Assembly (NCBI RefSeq): GCF_002933395.1
Contig: NZ_PKFN01000015.1
Location: forward strand, 1-64,000
Source of the DNA: Yoonia maritima
GTDB taxonomy: Bacteria; Pseudomonadota; Alphaproteobacteria; Rhodobacterales; Rhodobacteraceae
Length of the DNA: 64,000 nucleotides
Direction of reading: 5' to 3'
This document shows, in pieces, positions 44,000-54,244 of this stretch. The position numbers and the translations under genes are program-made. The notes under the pieces are model-generated. The model was not told the origin of the DNA, did not search any database, and saw nothing but the letters and a program-made list of their open reading frames with translations. Numbering within the stretch: position 1 is the first letter of the stretch; the number at the start of each line of letters is the position of its first letter.

Positions 44000-45355
44000 A
44001 TGACGAACGATACTTGGGCGACGGTACAGACGAAACTTAAGGGCGCATTGGGCGCGAACAATTTTTCAAGTTGGATACAACCGCTCGAATTTTCGAAACT
44101 AAATGCTGGCGTTATGACATTTCATGTACCGACAAATTTTATCGGTAACTACGTGTCGCAAAACTTTGGTGATCAGATCATCTATCACATGAACCAAATG
44201 GGCGAATCAGTACGCCGTTTGGAATTCACGGTTCAGTCTCAGACGCGCACCGTTGCCGCTGCTACCCCAACAGCCGCACCAGCGCCTGCGCCAAAGCCGA
44301 CATCGACACAAGAAATCTCTGGTTCGCCAATCGATTCGCGTTTTACGTTCGACACATTTGTTGTTGGTAAGCCAAACGAATTGGCGCACGCCGCTGCACG
44401 CCGCGTCGCGGATGGTGGCCCTGTCACGTTCAACCCTCTGTTCCTTTACGGTGGCGTTGGTCTTGGTAAAACCCACCTGATGCACGCCATCGCAAATGAA
44501 CTAAAGCTACGCTCGCCAGAGCTAAATGTGCTTTATCTGTCTGCAGAACAGTTCATGTACCGTTTCATCACTGCCTTGCGTGAACGCAAGATGATGGACT
44601 TTAAACAGCTGTTCCGCTCGGTCGACGTTCTGATGGTTGACGATGTTCAGTTCATCGGCGGCAAAGACAGCACCCAAGAAGAATTCTTTCACACGTTCAA
44701 CGCGCTTGTTGATGGTCAAAAACAGATCATCATCTCGGCTGATCGTGCCCCCGGCGAAATCAAAGACCTCGAAGAGCGTATTAAATCGCGCCTGCAGTGT
44801 GGTCTGGTCGTCGACCTGCACCCGACTGACTATGAACTGCGCCTTGGCATCCTTCAGTCCAAAGTCGAAGTTTACGCTGCGCAATATCCTGATCTGGCGA
44901 TTGCCCCCGGCGTTCTGGAATTCCTTGCACACCGTATTTCAACCAACGTGCGCGTTCTTGAGGGCGCATTGACTCGCCTGTTCGCATTCGCGTCGCTTGT
45001 TGGCCGTGAAATCACATTGGAGCTGACCCAAGACTGCCTGTCCGATGTTCTCAAAGCATCAGATCGCAAAGTCACCGTCGAAGAAATCCAGCGCAAAGTA
45101 TCTGAACACTACAACATCCGCCTGTCCGACATGATCGGGCCAAAGCGCGTGCGCAACTATGCACGCCCACGTCAGGTCGCGATGTATCTGGCCAAGACCA
45201 TGACCAGCCGTTCTTTGCCGGAAATCGGACGCCGTTTTGGTGGCCGTGATCACACCACGGTCATGCATGGTGTGCGCCGGATCGAAGAACTAAAAGTCAC
45301 CGATAGCCAGATCGCAGACGATCTTGAATTGCTGCGTCGCGCGTTGGAAGAATAA
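44000..45355 (+). CDS. dnaA: Chromosomal replication initiator DnaA
   Basis: AAA+ initiator that binds oriC and loads helicase, 451 residues. Domain I begins WATVQTKLKGALGANNFSSW. A Pro/Ala/Thr linker lies at about 85-105. Walker A is GGVGLGKTH (151-159) and Walker B LMVDDVQF with Asp214/Asp215. Domain IV carries the DnaA-box-binding signature GRDHTTVMHGVRRIEEL. dnaN and recF follow on the same strand. Confidence 0.98.
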   Translation: MTNDTWATVQTKLKGALGANNFSSWIQPLEFSKLNAGVMTFHVPTNFIGNYVSQNFGDQIIYHMNQMGESVRRLEFTVQSQTRTVAAATPTAAPAPAPKPTSTQEISGSPIDSRFTFDTFVVGKPNELAHAAARRVADGGPVTFNPLFLYGGVGLGKTHLMHAIANELKLRSPELNVLYLSAEQFMYRFITALRERKMMDFKQLFRSVDVLMVDDVQFIGGKDSTQEEFFHTFNALVDGQKQIIISADRAPGEIKDLEERIKSRLQCGLVVDLHPTDYELRLGILQSKVEVYAAQYPDLAIAPGVLEFLAHRISTNVRVLEGALTRLFAFASLVGREITLELTQDCLSDVLKASDRKVTVEEIQRKVSEHYNIRLSDMIGPKRVRNYARPRQVAMYLAKTMTSRSLPEIGRRFGGRDHTTVMHGVRRIEELKVTDSQIADDLELLRRALEE

Positions 45356-45414
45356 GTCCAACGCTTGACGCCGGTGCGCCCATCGTCAACAGTCCAACAA
45401 AACGCTTGAGCCCC

Positions 45415-45439
45415 ACGGAAAATACAGTACATTTTCCGT
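45415..45439 (+). promoter_or_regulatory. Perfect hairpin in the dnaA–dnaN gap
   Basis: ACGGAAAAT and ATTTTCCGT form a nine-base perfect stem around the loop ACAGTAC, 42 bases before the dnaN start. It is not followed by a T-run. It may be an attenuator, a protein-binding operator or a processing site between dnaA and dnaN. Confidence 0.45.
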
Positions 45440-45480
45440 CCCGGCGGCCTTAGCCACCAAGATATGCGGAGCATTGGGAC

Positions 45481-46599
45481 ATGAAAATCAGCATCGAACG
45501 CGGAGCCCTCCTTAAGGCGGTCGCACAAGCCCAATCAGTTGTTGAGCGGCGTAATACAATTCCGATCCTTGCAAACGTGCTGATCGAGGCCGAAGGCGAC
45601 TCTGTCCAGTTTCGCGCGACCGATCTGGATATCGAAGTCGTTGACCGCGCCCCAGCAATGGTAGAACGCGCTGGCGCGACTACCGTGTCCGCCGTGACGC
45701 TGAACGAAATCGTGCGCAAATTGCCTGATGGTGCCTTGGTGTCACTGACCGAAGATAGCGCATCGGGTCGCCTAACAATCGAAGCGGGGCGTTCAAACTT
45801 CTCACTCGCGACGCTGCCAAAAGAAGATTTTCCAGTCATGGCAACGTCTGAATATGCCGCGAACTTCTCGGCGCCTGCGCCAGTTCTGCGTCGCCTGTTC
45901 GACAAATCCAAATTTGCCATCTCGACCGAAGAAACCCGCTACTACCTGAACGGCGTTTACATGCACGTCGCAGACAGCGACGGCGGCAAGGTGCTGCGCT
46001 GCGTGGCGACAGACGGTCACCGTTTGGCGCGCATTGATGCAGAACTGCCCGAAGGCGCGGGCGAAATGGCTGGCGTTATCGTTCCACGCAAGACAGTTGG
46101 CGAATTGCGCAAGCTGCTTGATGACGACGACATGCAAATCGCTGTTTCCGTCTCTGAAACAAAAATCCGCTTTGCGACACCTGACATCACGCTGATCTCA
46201 AAGGTTATCGACGGCACATTCCCAGATTACACACGCGTCATTCCGCAAGGAAACACACGTAAGATGGAAGTCGACGCCAGCGAATTCGCAAAGGCCGTCG
46301 ACCGTGTCGCAACAGTATCATCCGAGCGTTCGCGCGCGGTGAAACTGTCACTCGACGAAGACCGCCTGATCCTTTCGGTAAACTCGCCTGACAGCGGTGC
46401 CGCCGAAGAAGAACTGGCTGTTGCTTATGGTGATGAGCGTCTGGAAATCGGGTTCAACGCGAAATACCTGCTGGAAATCGCCAGCCAAGTTGACCGCGAG
46501 AATGCTGTTTTCATGTTCAACTCTTCCGGTGACCCGACGCTGATGCGCGAAGGTAACGACATGTCTGCCGTTTATGTCGTCATGCCGATGCGCGTTTGA
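45481..46599 (+). CDS. dnaN: DNA polymerase III beta subunit (sliding clamp)
   Basis: Ring-shaped processivity clamp, 372 residues, three repeated domains. It begins MKISIERGALLKAVAQAQSV with ERRNTIPILANVLIEA. The middle has LNGVYMHV and ATDGHRLARIDAELP. It ends SAVYVVMPMRV, the usual clamp C-terminus. It is 125 bases after dnaA. Confidence 0.98.
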   Translation: MKISIERGALLKAVAQAQSVVERRNTIPILANVLIEAEGDSVQFRATDLDIEVVDRAPAMVERAGATTVSAVTLNEIVRKLPDGALVSLTEDSASGRLTIEAGRSNFSLATLPKEDFPVMATSEYAANFSAPAPVLRRLFDKSKFAISTEETRYYLNGVYMHVADSDGGKVLRCVATDGHRLARIDAELPEGAGEMAGVIVPRKTVGELRKLLDDDDMQIAVSVSETKIRFATPDITLISKVIDGTFPDYTRVIPQGNTRKMEVDASEFAKAVDRVATVSSERSRAVKLSLDEDRLILSVNSPDSGAAEEELAVAYGDERLEIGFNAKYLLEIASQVDRENAVFMFNSSGDPTLMREGNDMSAVYVVMPMRV

Positions 46600-46659
46600 A
46601 GCGGACAGGTTTCGTAGAAACATTGCGTAAGGGCTTCATGCAAACCCTTGCGGCCAGAT

Positions 46660-47760
46660 ATGACTAAGCTCGCTATCTCAGAATTGGTGCTGTCGCACTT
46701 TCGATCGCACAAGCGGGCGGTGTTAGAGCTTGATCCGCGCCCATTGGCCATTTTTGGACCCAACGGCGCGGGTAAAACCAACCTTATCGAAGCAGTTTCA
46801 TTGCTGTCGCCCGGTCGCGGTTTGCGTCGTGCAGCGGCAGATGATCTGACACGCCGGCCAGAGGCGCTTGGTTGGAAGGTCACATCAGTTCTGCATTCGT
46901 TAAACCAAACCCATGAACTAGAAACCTGGGCCGAAGCAGGCAGCGCCCGCCAATTGCGCATTGATGGCAAGGCATCGGCGCAGGTCGCGCTTGGCCGGAT
47001 CGGGCGCATCTTGTGGCTGGTGCCGTCCATGGACAGGCTATGGATCGAAGGTGCTGAAGGGCGGCGTCGCTTCCTCGATCGTGCGACGCTTAGCTTTGAA
47101 CCAAGCCATGCCGATGCAGTCCTTTCATACGAAAAGGCGATGCGGGAACGAAATCGGCTGCTAAAGGACATGGTACGCGACCCACATTGGTACACGGCTC
47201 TCGAATCCAAAATGGCAGAGGCAGGCACAGCGATCCAAGCCAGCCGTCAGCGCGCCATCGCCGAACTGACCGCCGCGCAACAGGCCACGACCACAGCCTT
47301 TCCAACCGCTGATCTGACTCTGACCAGCCCTGATCCAATTCCCGATGACCTTCAGGCGGCATTCGCAGACAATCGCGGGCGCGATATGGCGGCGGGGCGC
47401 ACCTTGATCGGGCCACACCGCGCCGATTTGCACGCCGTATTCGCGGATAAAGGCGTCGACGCAAAGGATTGCTCGACCGGTGAACAAAAGGCGTTGTTGA
47501 TCAGTCTGATCCTCGCCAACGGACGTGCGCTTGCCCGCGATTTTGGAGCGCCGCCGATTCTGCTACTGGACGAAGTCGCCGCCCACCTTGACGCGACGCG
47601 CCGGGCCGCGCTTTATGATGAAATATGCAACCTAGGCGCACAGGCATTTATGACCGGAACGGGGCCAGAGCTATTTACTGAACTAGGCGACCGCGCCCAA
47701 TACGCCGAAGTAACTGAAATCGAAGGGCAATCGACCCTGACCCGAAAGGAAAGCCTATGA
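46660..47760 (+). CDS. recF: DNA replication and repair protein RecF
   Basis: SMC-like ATPase that helps load RecA at gaps; 366 residues from the ATG at 46660 (MTKLAISELVLSHFRSHKRA). The frame extends to a TTG at 46648. Walker A is FGPNGAGKT (32-40), the signature region STGEQKALLISLILANGRAL and Walker B ILLLDEVAAHLD. Its stop overlaps the next gene by ATGA. Confidence 0.95.
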   Translation: MTKLAISELVLSHFRSHKRAVLELDPRPLAIFGPNGAGKTNLIEAVSLLSPGRGLRRAAADDLTRRPEALGWKVTSVLHSLNQTHELETWAEAGSARQLRIDGKASAQVALGRIGRILWLVPSMDRLWIEGAEGRRRFLDRATLSFEPSHADAVLSYEKAMRERNRLLKDMVRDPHWYTALESKMAEAGTAIQASRQRAIAELTAAQQATTTAFPTADLTLTSPDPIPDDLQAAFADNRGRDMAAGRTLIGPHRADLHAVFADKGVDAKDCSTGEQKALLISLILANGRALARDFGAPPILLLDEVAAHLDATRRAALYDEICNLGAQAFMTGTGPELFTELGDRAQYAEVTEIEGQSTLTRKESL

Positions 47761-48185
47761 CACCGCAGCGCGTGACACTGATTACCCTTGGCGTAGCAGA
47801 CCTTGAGCGGGCGAAATCATTTTACGGCACACTTGGCTGGACCCTGCATTCCGAAACCGAAGGCGTGGTGTTTTACCAAATCAACGGCATGGTACTGGGG
47901 TTCTTTGGGTTAGAACCACTCGCCAAGGACCAAGGACGACCTGACGCAAAGCTAGGCACAGGCGCCATGACACTCGCGCAAAATTTTGAAACCGAAGCCG
48001 AGGTTGATACAGCCTATGCTGCAGCACTTGCGGCAGGGGCGACTGCACTTAAGGCACCGGAAAAGGTGTTTTGGGGCGGTTATTCCGGCTATTACGCCGA
48101 CCCTGACGGCCACGTTTGGGAGGTCGCACACAATCCGTTCTGGCCACTGAATGACGACGGTAGCCTGACCTTACCGACCCCATGA
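47757..48185 (+). CDS. VOC (glyoxalase/dioxygenase-fold) protein
   Basis: A 142-residue vicinal-oxygen-chelate protein with two beta-alpha-beta-beta-beta modules. The first is VTLITLGVADLERAKSFYGT and LGWTLHSETEGVVFYQING. The second ends YSGYYADPDGHVWEVAHNPF, where the Asp/Gly/His/Trp/Glu pattern gives a metal-ligand glutamate. It overlaps recF and the following acetyltransferase by ATGA, so it probably sits in the recF transcript. Substrate unknown. Confidence 0.85.
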   Translation: MTPQRVTLITLGVADLERAKSFYGTLGWTLHSETEGVVFYQINGMVLGFFGLEPLAKDQGRPDAKLGTGAMTLAQNFETEAEVDTAYAAALAAGATALKAPEKVFWGGYSGYYADPDGHVWEVAHNPFWPLNDDGSLTLPTP

Positions 48186-48715
48186 CGATATCCGTTGAGA
48201 CCATCAATGAACTTGATCTGACGCCACAGACTGACGCTGAAATCGCGGCGCTGTTGATGGCTGCGTTTGATTCCGGGTTCGGTGGCCGATCTTACTATCG
48301 GCAACGGCACCACCTTCGCCTTTTGGCGCGTGATGGCGATGTCTTGGCTGGGCATGTGGCCCTGCTGTACCGCGCTATTCAGTCGCGTGGGCAGTTGATC
48401 CCGATCATTGGTCTGGCCGAGGTCGCCACCGCAAGCACCCATCGGGGCCAAGGCATTGCACGCACGCTGATCACGCAATCGCTGCAAATCGCACAAGACA
48501 GCCAAGCACAGTTCGCGCTGCTTTTTGGCGATCCCGCGCATTACAACCGCTATGGGTTTCGCACTGCGCAAAACCAACTACGCCAACTGGACCTAAAGGA
48601 CGGTCATTCGTCTGGGGTCACTACAGCACCGGACAGCGGCTTTATGGTTGCACCCACAGGTCATATAGATTGGGATGACACTGCCGAAATCGACCTCATG
48701 GGACATGAATTTTAA
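48182..48715 (+). CDS. GNAT-family N-acetyltransferase
   Basis: A 177-residue acetyltransferase. The acetyl-CoA loop is seen in STHRGQGIARTLITQSL (R-x-x-G-x-A pattern). Around it are LIPIIGLAEVATA before and FALLFGDPAHYNRYGFRTA after, which places it in the YhbS-like GNAT group. It starts within the VOC stop and ends within the LysE start (TAATG). Substrate unknown. Confidence 0.85.
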   Translation: MTISVETINELDLTPQTDAEIAALLMAAFDSGFGGRSYYRQRHHLRLLARDGDVLAGHVALLYRAIQSRGQLIPIIGLAEVATASTHRGQGIARTLITQSLQIAQDSQAQFALLFGDPAHYNRYGFRTAQNQLRQLDLKDGHSSGVTTAPDSGFMVAPTGHIDWDDTAEIDLMGHEF

Positions 48716-49335
48716 TGACGATCAGCCCTTACGAGCTCATGCTCTATGCCTCGGCGCTTTTTGTATTGTTCCTGACCCCCGGCCCAGTTTGGGTCGCACT
48801 GCTGGCCCGGTCAATGTCGGGTGGTTTTCAGGCAGCTTGGCCACTGGCGATGGGTGTCGCCATCGGTGATATCCTCTGGCCTTTGGTCGCCGTCTTGGGC
48901 GTTAGCTGGTTGGTGTCCGAATTCGCAGGTTTCATGGATGTGCTGCGCTGGGTTGCGGTGATCGTATTCCTACTCATGGGCGCTCTGCTCATTAAGAACG
49001 CTGACAAGTCGCTTAGCAGCAACAGCCGCCTGACACGTCCCGGCATGTGGGCCGGGTTCTTAGCGGGGCTAGCGGTCATTATCGGCAACCCAAAGGCCGC
49101 GCTGTTCTACATGGGCATCCTGCCGGGGTTCTTTGATCTGACCCAAATGACAAAGCTAGATATCATTGCGATCTGCACGCTTAGCTTTGTTGTTCCACTG
49201 ACCGGAAACCTGATTTTGGCACTATCCGTTGACCGCGTACGCGGGTTCCTAAAATCCCCCGCGGCGGTGCGGCGCTTGAACCTCTCAGCCGGTTGGCTAC
49301 TGATCGCAGTCGCCTGCGTTATTGCGCTGACCTAG
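48715..49335 (+). CDS. LysE-family exporter
   Basis: A 206-residue inner-membrane protein with about six segments, of the LysE/RhtB amino-acid exporter family. The family motif is FLTPGPVWVALLARSMSGGF near the N-terminus, followed by LAMGVAIGDILWPLVAVLGV and GLAVIIGNPKAALFYMGILP. Its 3' end overlaps the convergent TetR gene by 17 bases. Substrate unknown; a small amino acid or derivative is likely. Confidence 0.88.
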   Translation: MTISPYELMLYASALFVLFLTPGPVWVALLARSMSGGFQAAWPLAMGVAIGDILWPLVAVLGVSWLVSEFAGFMDVLRWVAVIVFLLMGALLIKNADKSLSSNSRLTRPGMWAGFLAGLAVIIGNPKAALFYMGILPGFFDLTQMTKLDIIAICTLSFVVPLTGNLILALSVDRVRGFLKSPAAVRRLNLSAGWLLIAVACVIALT

Positions 49336-49918
49336 GCACCGCGAGCCAAGCGCGAAGATAAGGCGCAAGCCGATCTTGAACATCAACGCTGTTGTGCAAC
49401 GCGCAAAACTCCAAAGCGATGGCTTGGATAATGAACGCCTGAATGCCCTCGGCCAATAACATCGCATCGACATCGCTGCGTACGATGTGTGGTTGCAACC
49501 TCTCGACCCATGTCGCAAATAACATGACCTGTTCCATGAAGTTCACCGAAATCAGCTCTGTCGTTTCAATCGCCGCTGCGCCTGAAAACCTAATCACGAC
49601 ATCAAATACGACACGGTTTTGGCCCATATAACCCATGAGCGGCCCAAGCGCCGGGCCAAAGCCGTCAACTGTATCCGGGGCAGGCGCCTGCGCAATTTGT
49701 TTCAGAATGCGGTCCATTTCTTGACCGATCAGAAATGCCATGAGGCGGTCTTTGTCTTCGAAATGCGAAAAGAACGTCCCCTTGGCGACTTTTGCACGCG
49801 CAACCACGTCTTCAACACGCAAAGCGGCAAAGCCAGATTCTGCGACGATTTCACTGGCTGCGTCGATCAATCGTTGGCGCGTCGCGATGCGGCGCTTTTG
49901 TGGGGGGCGTGTTTCCAT
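49319..49918 (-). CDS. TetR/AcrR-family transcriptional repressor
   Basis: A 199-residue repressor with an N-terminal helix-turn-helix: RQRLIDAASEIVAESGFAAL and VEDVVARAKVAKGTFFSHFE. The ligand-binding helical domain follows. It is divergent from a flavodoxin-fold reductase gene. The 103-base gap contains three copies of a palindromic operator overlapping both predicted promoters, so autoregulation and control of the reductase are expected. Inducer unknown; quinones or electrophiles would fit the partner gene. Confidence 0.92.
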   Translation of the reverse strand: METRPPQKRRIATRQRLIDAASEIVAESGFAALRVEDVVARAKVAKGTFFSHFEDKDRLMAFLIGQEMDRILKQIAQAPAPDTVDGFGPALGPLMGYMGQNRVVFDVVIRFSGAAAIETTELISVNFMEQVMLFATWVERLQPHIVRSDVDAMLLAEGIQAFIIQAIALEFCALHNSVDVQDRLAPYLRAWLAVPRSAQ

Positions 49919-49925
49919 GAACGGT

Positions 49926-50006
49926 AGAATACCAATATTTTGACCCTGGTCAAATTTTTAATTGACCGTGGTCATTTTTTGGCGCTATGAAAGTGACCGT
50001 AGTCAA
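49926..50006. promoter_or_regulatory. Divergent promoters with three TetR operators
   Basis: Three 14-base near-palindromes lie in the gap: TTGACCCTGGTCAA (49940-49953), TTGACCGTGGTCAT (49962-49975) and GTGACCGTAGTCAA (49993-50006). The reductase promoter can be read as -35 TTGACC (49962-49967), an 18-base spacer and -10 TATGAA (49986-49991). The tetR promoter is -35 TTGACC on the minus strand (49953-49948), a 16-base spacer and -10 TATTCT (49931-49926). The sites cover both -35 elements and the likely reductase start point. Confidence 0.7.
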
Positions 50007-50021
50007 TTTTAAGGATTCGTC

Positions 50022-50612
50022 ATGACACAGAAACGTATTATCGTGCTCAATGGACACCCTGGCCCGACCTCACTGTCGCGCCAGTTTTCTGAAAAATATG
50101 CGGCTGCTGCCCGTGATGCGGGCAATGACGTGCGCCTACACCATCTGCCTGAAATGTCGTTCGACATTGATTATGGGTTTGCAGGTTACGAAAACGCCAA
50201 ACCCCTCGAACCCGACCTCGAAACTTTCTTGGCTGACTTGGAATGGGCCGAGCATTTCGTGGTGGCGACGCCAATGTGGTGGGGTGGGTTACCTGCAAAG
50301 CTGAAAGGGCTTTTCGATCGCTCATTCCTGCCGGGCCGCGCTTTTAACACAAGGGTGAAAAAGTTGGGAATGCCGGCCCCGATGCTAACGGGAAAGACCG
50401 CGCGCATCATTCTGACATCGGACACGCCACGTTGGTTCGAACGCCTCATCTACCGCAACGCGATCATGCACCAAACAAGCAAACAGATCATGGGTTTCGC
50501 GGGGATCAAACCAACACGCTACACCTATTTTTCAGGCGCAAGCGAGGCGTCAGACGCAAAGGTCAAAGGCTGGTTTACCAAGGTTGAGGCAATTGGAAAA
50601 AGAGCAGGGTAA
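50022..50612 (+). CDS. Flavodoxin-fold NAD(P)H quinone oxidoreductase
   Basis: A 196-residue FMN-dependent reductase of the NQO/KefF type. The N-terminal flavin loop is VLNGHPGPTSLSRQFSEKYA. The conserved segment FVVATPMWWGGLPAKLKGLF and DRSFLPGRAF follow. GGA precedes the ATG at 50022. It is divergent from the TetR gene and downstream of its operators. Probably reduces quinones or related electrophiles as a detoxification step. Confidence 0.88.
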   Translation: MTQKRIIVLNGHPGPTSLSRQFSEKYAAAARDAGNDVRLHHLPEMSFDIDYGFAGYENAKPLEPDLETFLADLEWAEHFVVATPMWWGGLPAKLKGLFDRSFLPGRAFNTRVKKLGMPAPMLTGKTARIILTSDTPRWFERLIYRNAIMHQTSKQIMGFAGIKPTRYTYFSGASEASDAKVKGWFTKVEAIGKRAG

Positions 50613-50662
50613 CGGGCGCACTCCAAACTCCGCTTAAAACCACAAAATCTTGTGTCATTTGC

Positions 50663-50691
50663 GTGACAAACATCCGTAAACCGCATATATT
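50663..50691 (+). promoter_or_regulatory. Predicted housekeeping promoter of gyrB
   Basis: -35 GTGACA (50663-50668), a 17-base spacer and -10 TATATT (50686-50691), each one mismatch from the sigma-70 consensus. It lies 29 bases before the gyrB ATG. Confidence 0.55.
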
Positions 50692-50701
50692 TTGCGCATA
50701 A

Positions 50702-53134
<2,433 letters not shown>

Positions 53135-53152
53135 TTGTTTGTAGGGAAGCGG

Positions 53153-53182
53153 ATAAGCTTGCGTGGCGCGCATAAGCTTGCG
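53153..53182 (+). repeat. Short direct repeat after gyrB
   Basis: The 11-mer ATAAGCTTGCG occurs at 53153-53163 and again at 53172-53182, 19 bases apart. It lies between the gyrB stop and a terminator-like stem. Significance unknown. Confidence 0.5.
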
Positions 53183-53240
53183 CGTCATGGGTGATACTTT
53201 AGAGGCCGAAACCGTATTTATTCAATTACTTACATGATTT

Positions 53241-53268
53241 CCCCCAAGTTACTCGACTTAGGGGGTTT
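53241..53268 (+). terminator. Probable gyrB terminator
   Basis: CCCCCAAG (53241-53248) pairs with CTT and GGGGG (53257-53265, one bulged A), followed by TTT. It is 106 bases after the gyrB stop. The T-tract is short, so strength is uncertain. Confidence 0.5.
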
Positions 53269-53336
53269 GGCCATGCTTGTCGCTTCTCACGGAAAACCCA
53301 GAGAACTTTCAAATTGACCCTTTAGTCAGTCGTTGG

Positions 53337-53798
53337 CTATTGCCCATGATGGCGCACAGGCGTGAACATGGATCCATCCCGTGTAACAGGTACGAAGATC
53401 ATCTTCTCTGGGACGATGTCGGCTGTCTTACCGGCCTCCTTAAAATCAGGTTCCTCTTCCTGCCAGATGGAAGCCAGATACCCCTTCTTTTTCTGCAACC
53501 AGGAGGCGGCGCTCAGCGCCTTGATTCCGCCATCAGAACCGGGTTCAAAGGGGCCATCGGTCTCTGAAAGCAAGTTGCGCACACGGCCCTCGGAGACACT
53601 GCCAAGCACTGCCGGCGAGCGCAGGTCGACCTCTCCCTCACCAAAATCGATCGCCAAGCGTGAGCATGCAAGGTCTGCGATCCGCAATAGTGCAGTGTCG
53701 CCACCGTTAATATGCGCAACGTAGCTAGAGGGTGGAATATTGTCGCTATACCAACAGAAGCAAAGGCAGAAAGCTACGAGCTTGACGATACTTCGCGA
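53337..53798 (-). pseudogene. Uncharacterised frame lacking a normal start codon
   Basis: The minus frame is open from a TAG at 53799-53801 down to the stop at 53337 (153 codons). It reads like a real protein: a hydrophobic stretch (IVKLVAFCLCFCWYSD), then NGGDTALLRIADLACSRLAI, GIKALSAASWLQKKKGYLAS and VPEKMIFVPVTRDGSMFT. No ATG, GTG or TTG occurs before a TTG at 53687, which would remove the hydrophobic N-terminus and leave 116 residues. The opposite strand in this stretch is Ser/Pro-rich, as expected of antisense. Either the start has been lost by mutation or only the TTG form is made. Family not recognised. Confidence 0.45.
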
Positions 53799-54227
53799 CT
53801 ATAGCAGTTCCGGCATCTCCACTTGGTATGCGCGCAGGTGGCGCAAAGTTATCTGCGCATTGCAATGGCTAAGTCATTGTTTCATGGTACGCGAGGCGCA
53901 ATATTACGCGCTTCCCTACATTGTTGTGGGCAGCGCATAGTGCTTCGCGCTGCCCATAATATTTCGCAAGTTGCGCAAAACATTATACTTCAGGAAATTA
54001 GACCTCAGAAAAACGCGGTAAAAAATCTTGCGTTAATTCCAAATTTTCGTCCAGGCATCTGACTATCGCGTCGTCACTTTGACGTCACTGGTTTGTAAAC
54101 AGTATTACGCACCGACTTTCTGAACGGGCTTAGACACACTTGAAACCTGCCACAGCCCGATAGTGACAGCTTTTCGCGATGCGGTTAGTGTCTGTTTATT
54201 GGGTGTATTCTGGGCCGTGAGGCGTTG
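53799..54227. other. Non-coding AT-rich stretch with a strong hairpin
   Basis: About 430 bases with no supportable gene. TGGGCAGCGC (53927-53936) and GCGCTGCCCA (53947-53956) form a perfect ten-base stem with a ten-base loop. Several short GCGC words and AATATT-type palindromes surround it. No terminal inverted repeats, target duplications or transposase remnants were seen. It lies between the damaged frame and the acetyltransferase behind the G-tract. Confidence 0.4.
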
Positions 54228-54229
54228 AT

Positions 54230-54238
54230 GGGGGGGGG
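54230..54238 (+). repeat. Homopolymeric tract of nine G
   Basis: Nine G residues run from 54230, the last base of an ATG at 54228-54230, to 54238. The tract lies seven bases before the TTG start of the following acetyltransferase. Tracts of this length are prone to slipped-strand length change. Confidence 0.8.
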
Positions 54239-54244
54239 CGAATT

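Noticed and set aside
53362-53724. 120-codon plus-strand frame after gyrB
   Set aside because: Ser/Pro-rich and directly antisense to a more protein-like minus-strand frame; typical antisense shadow.
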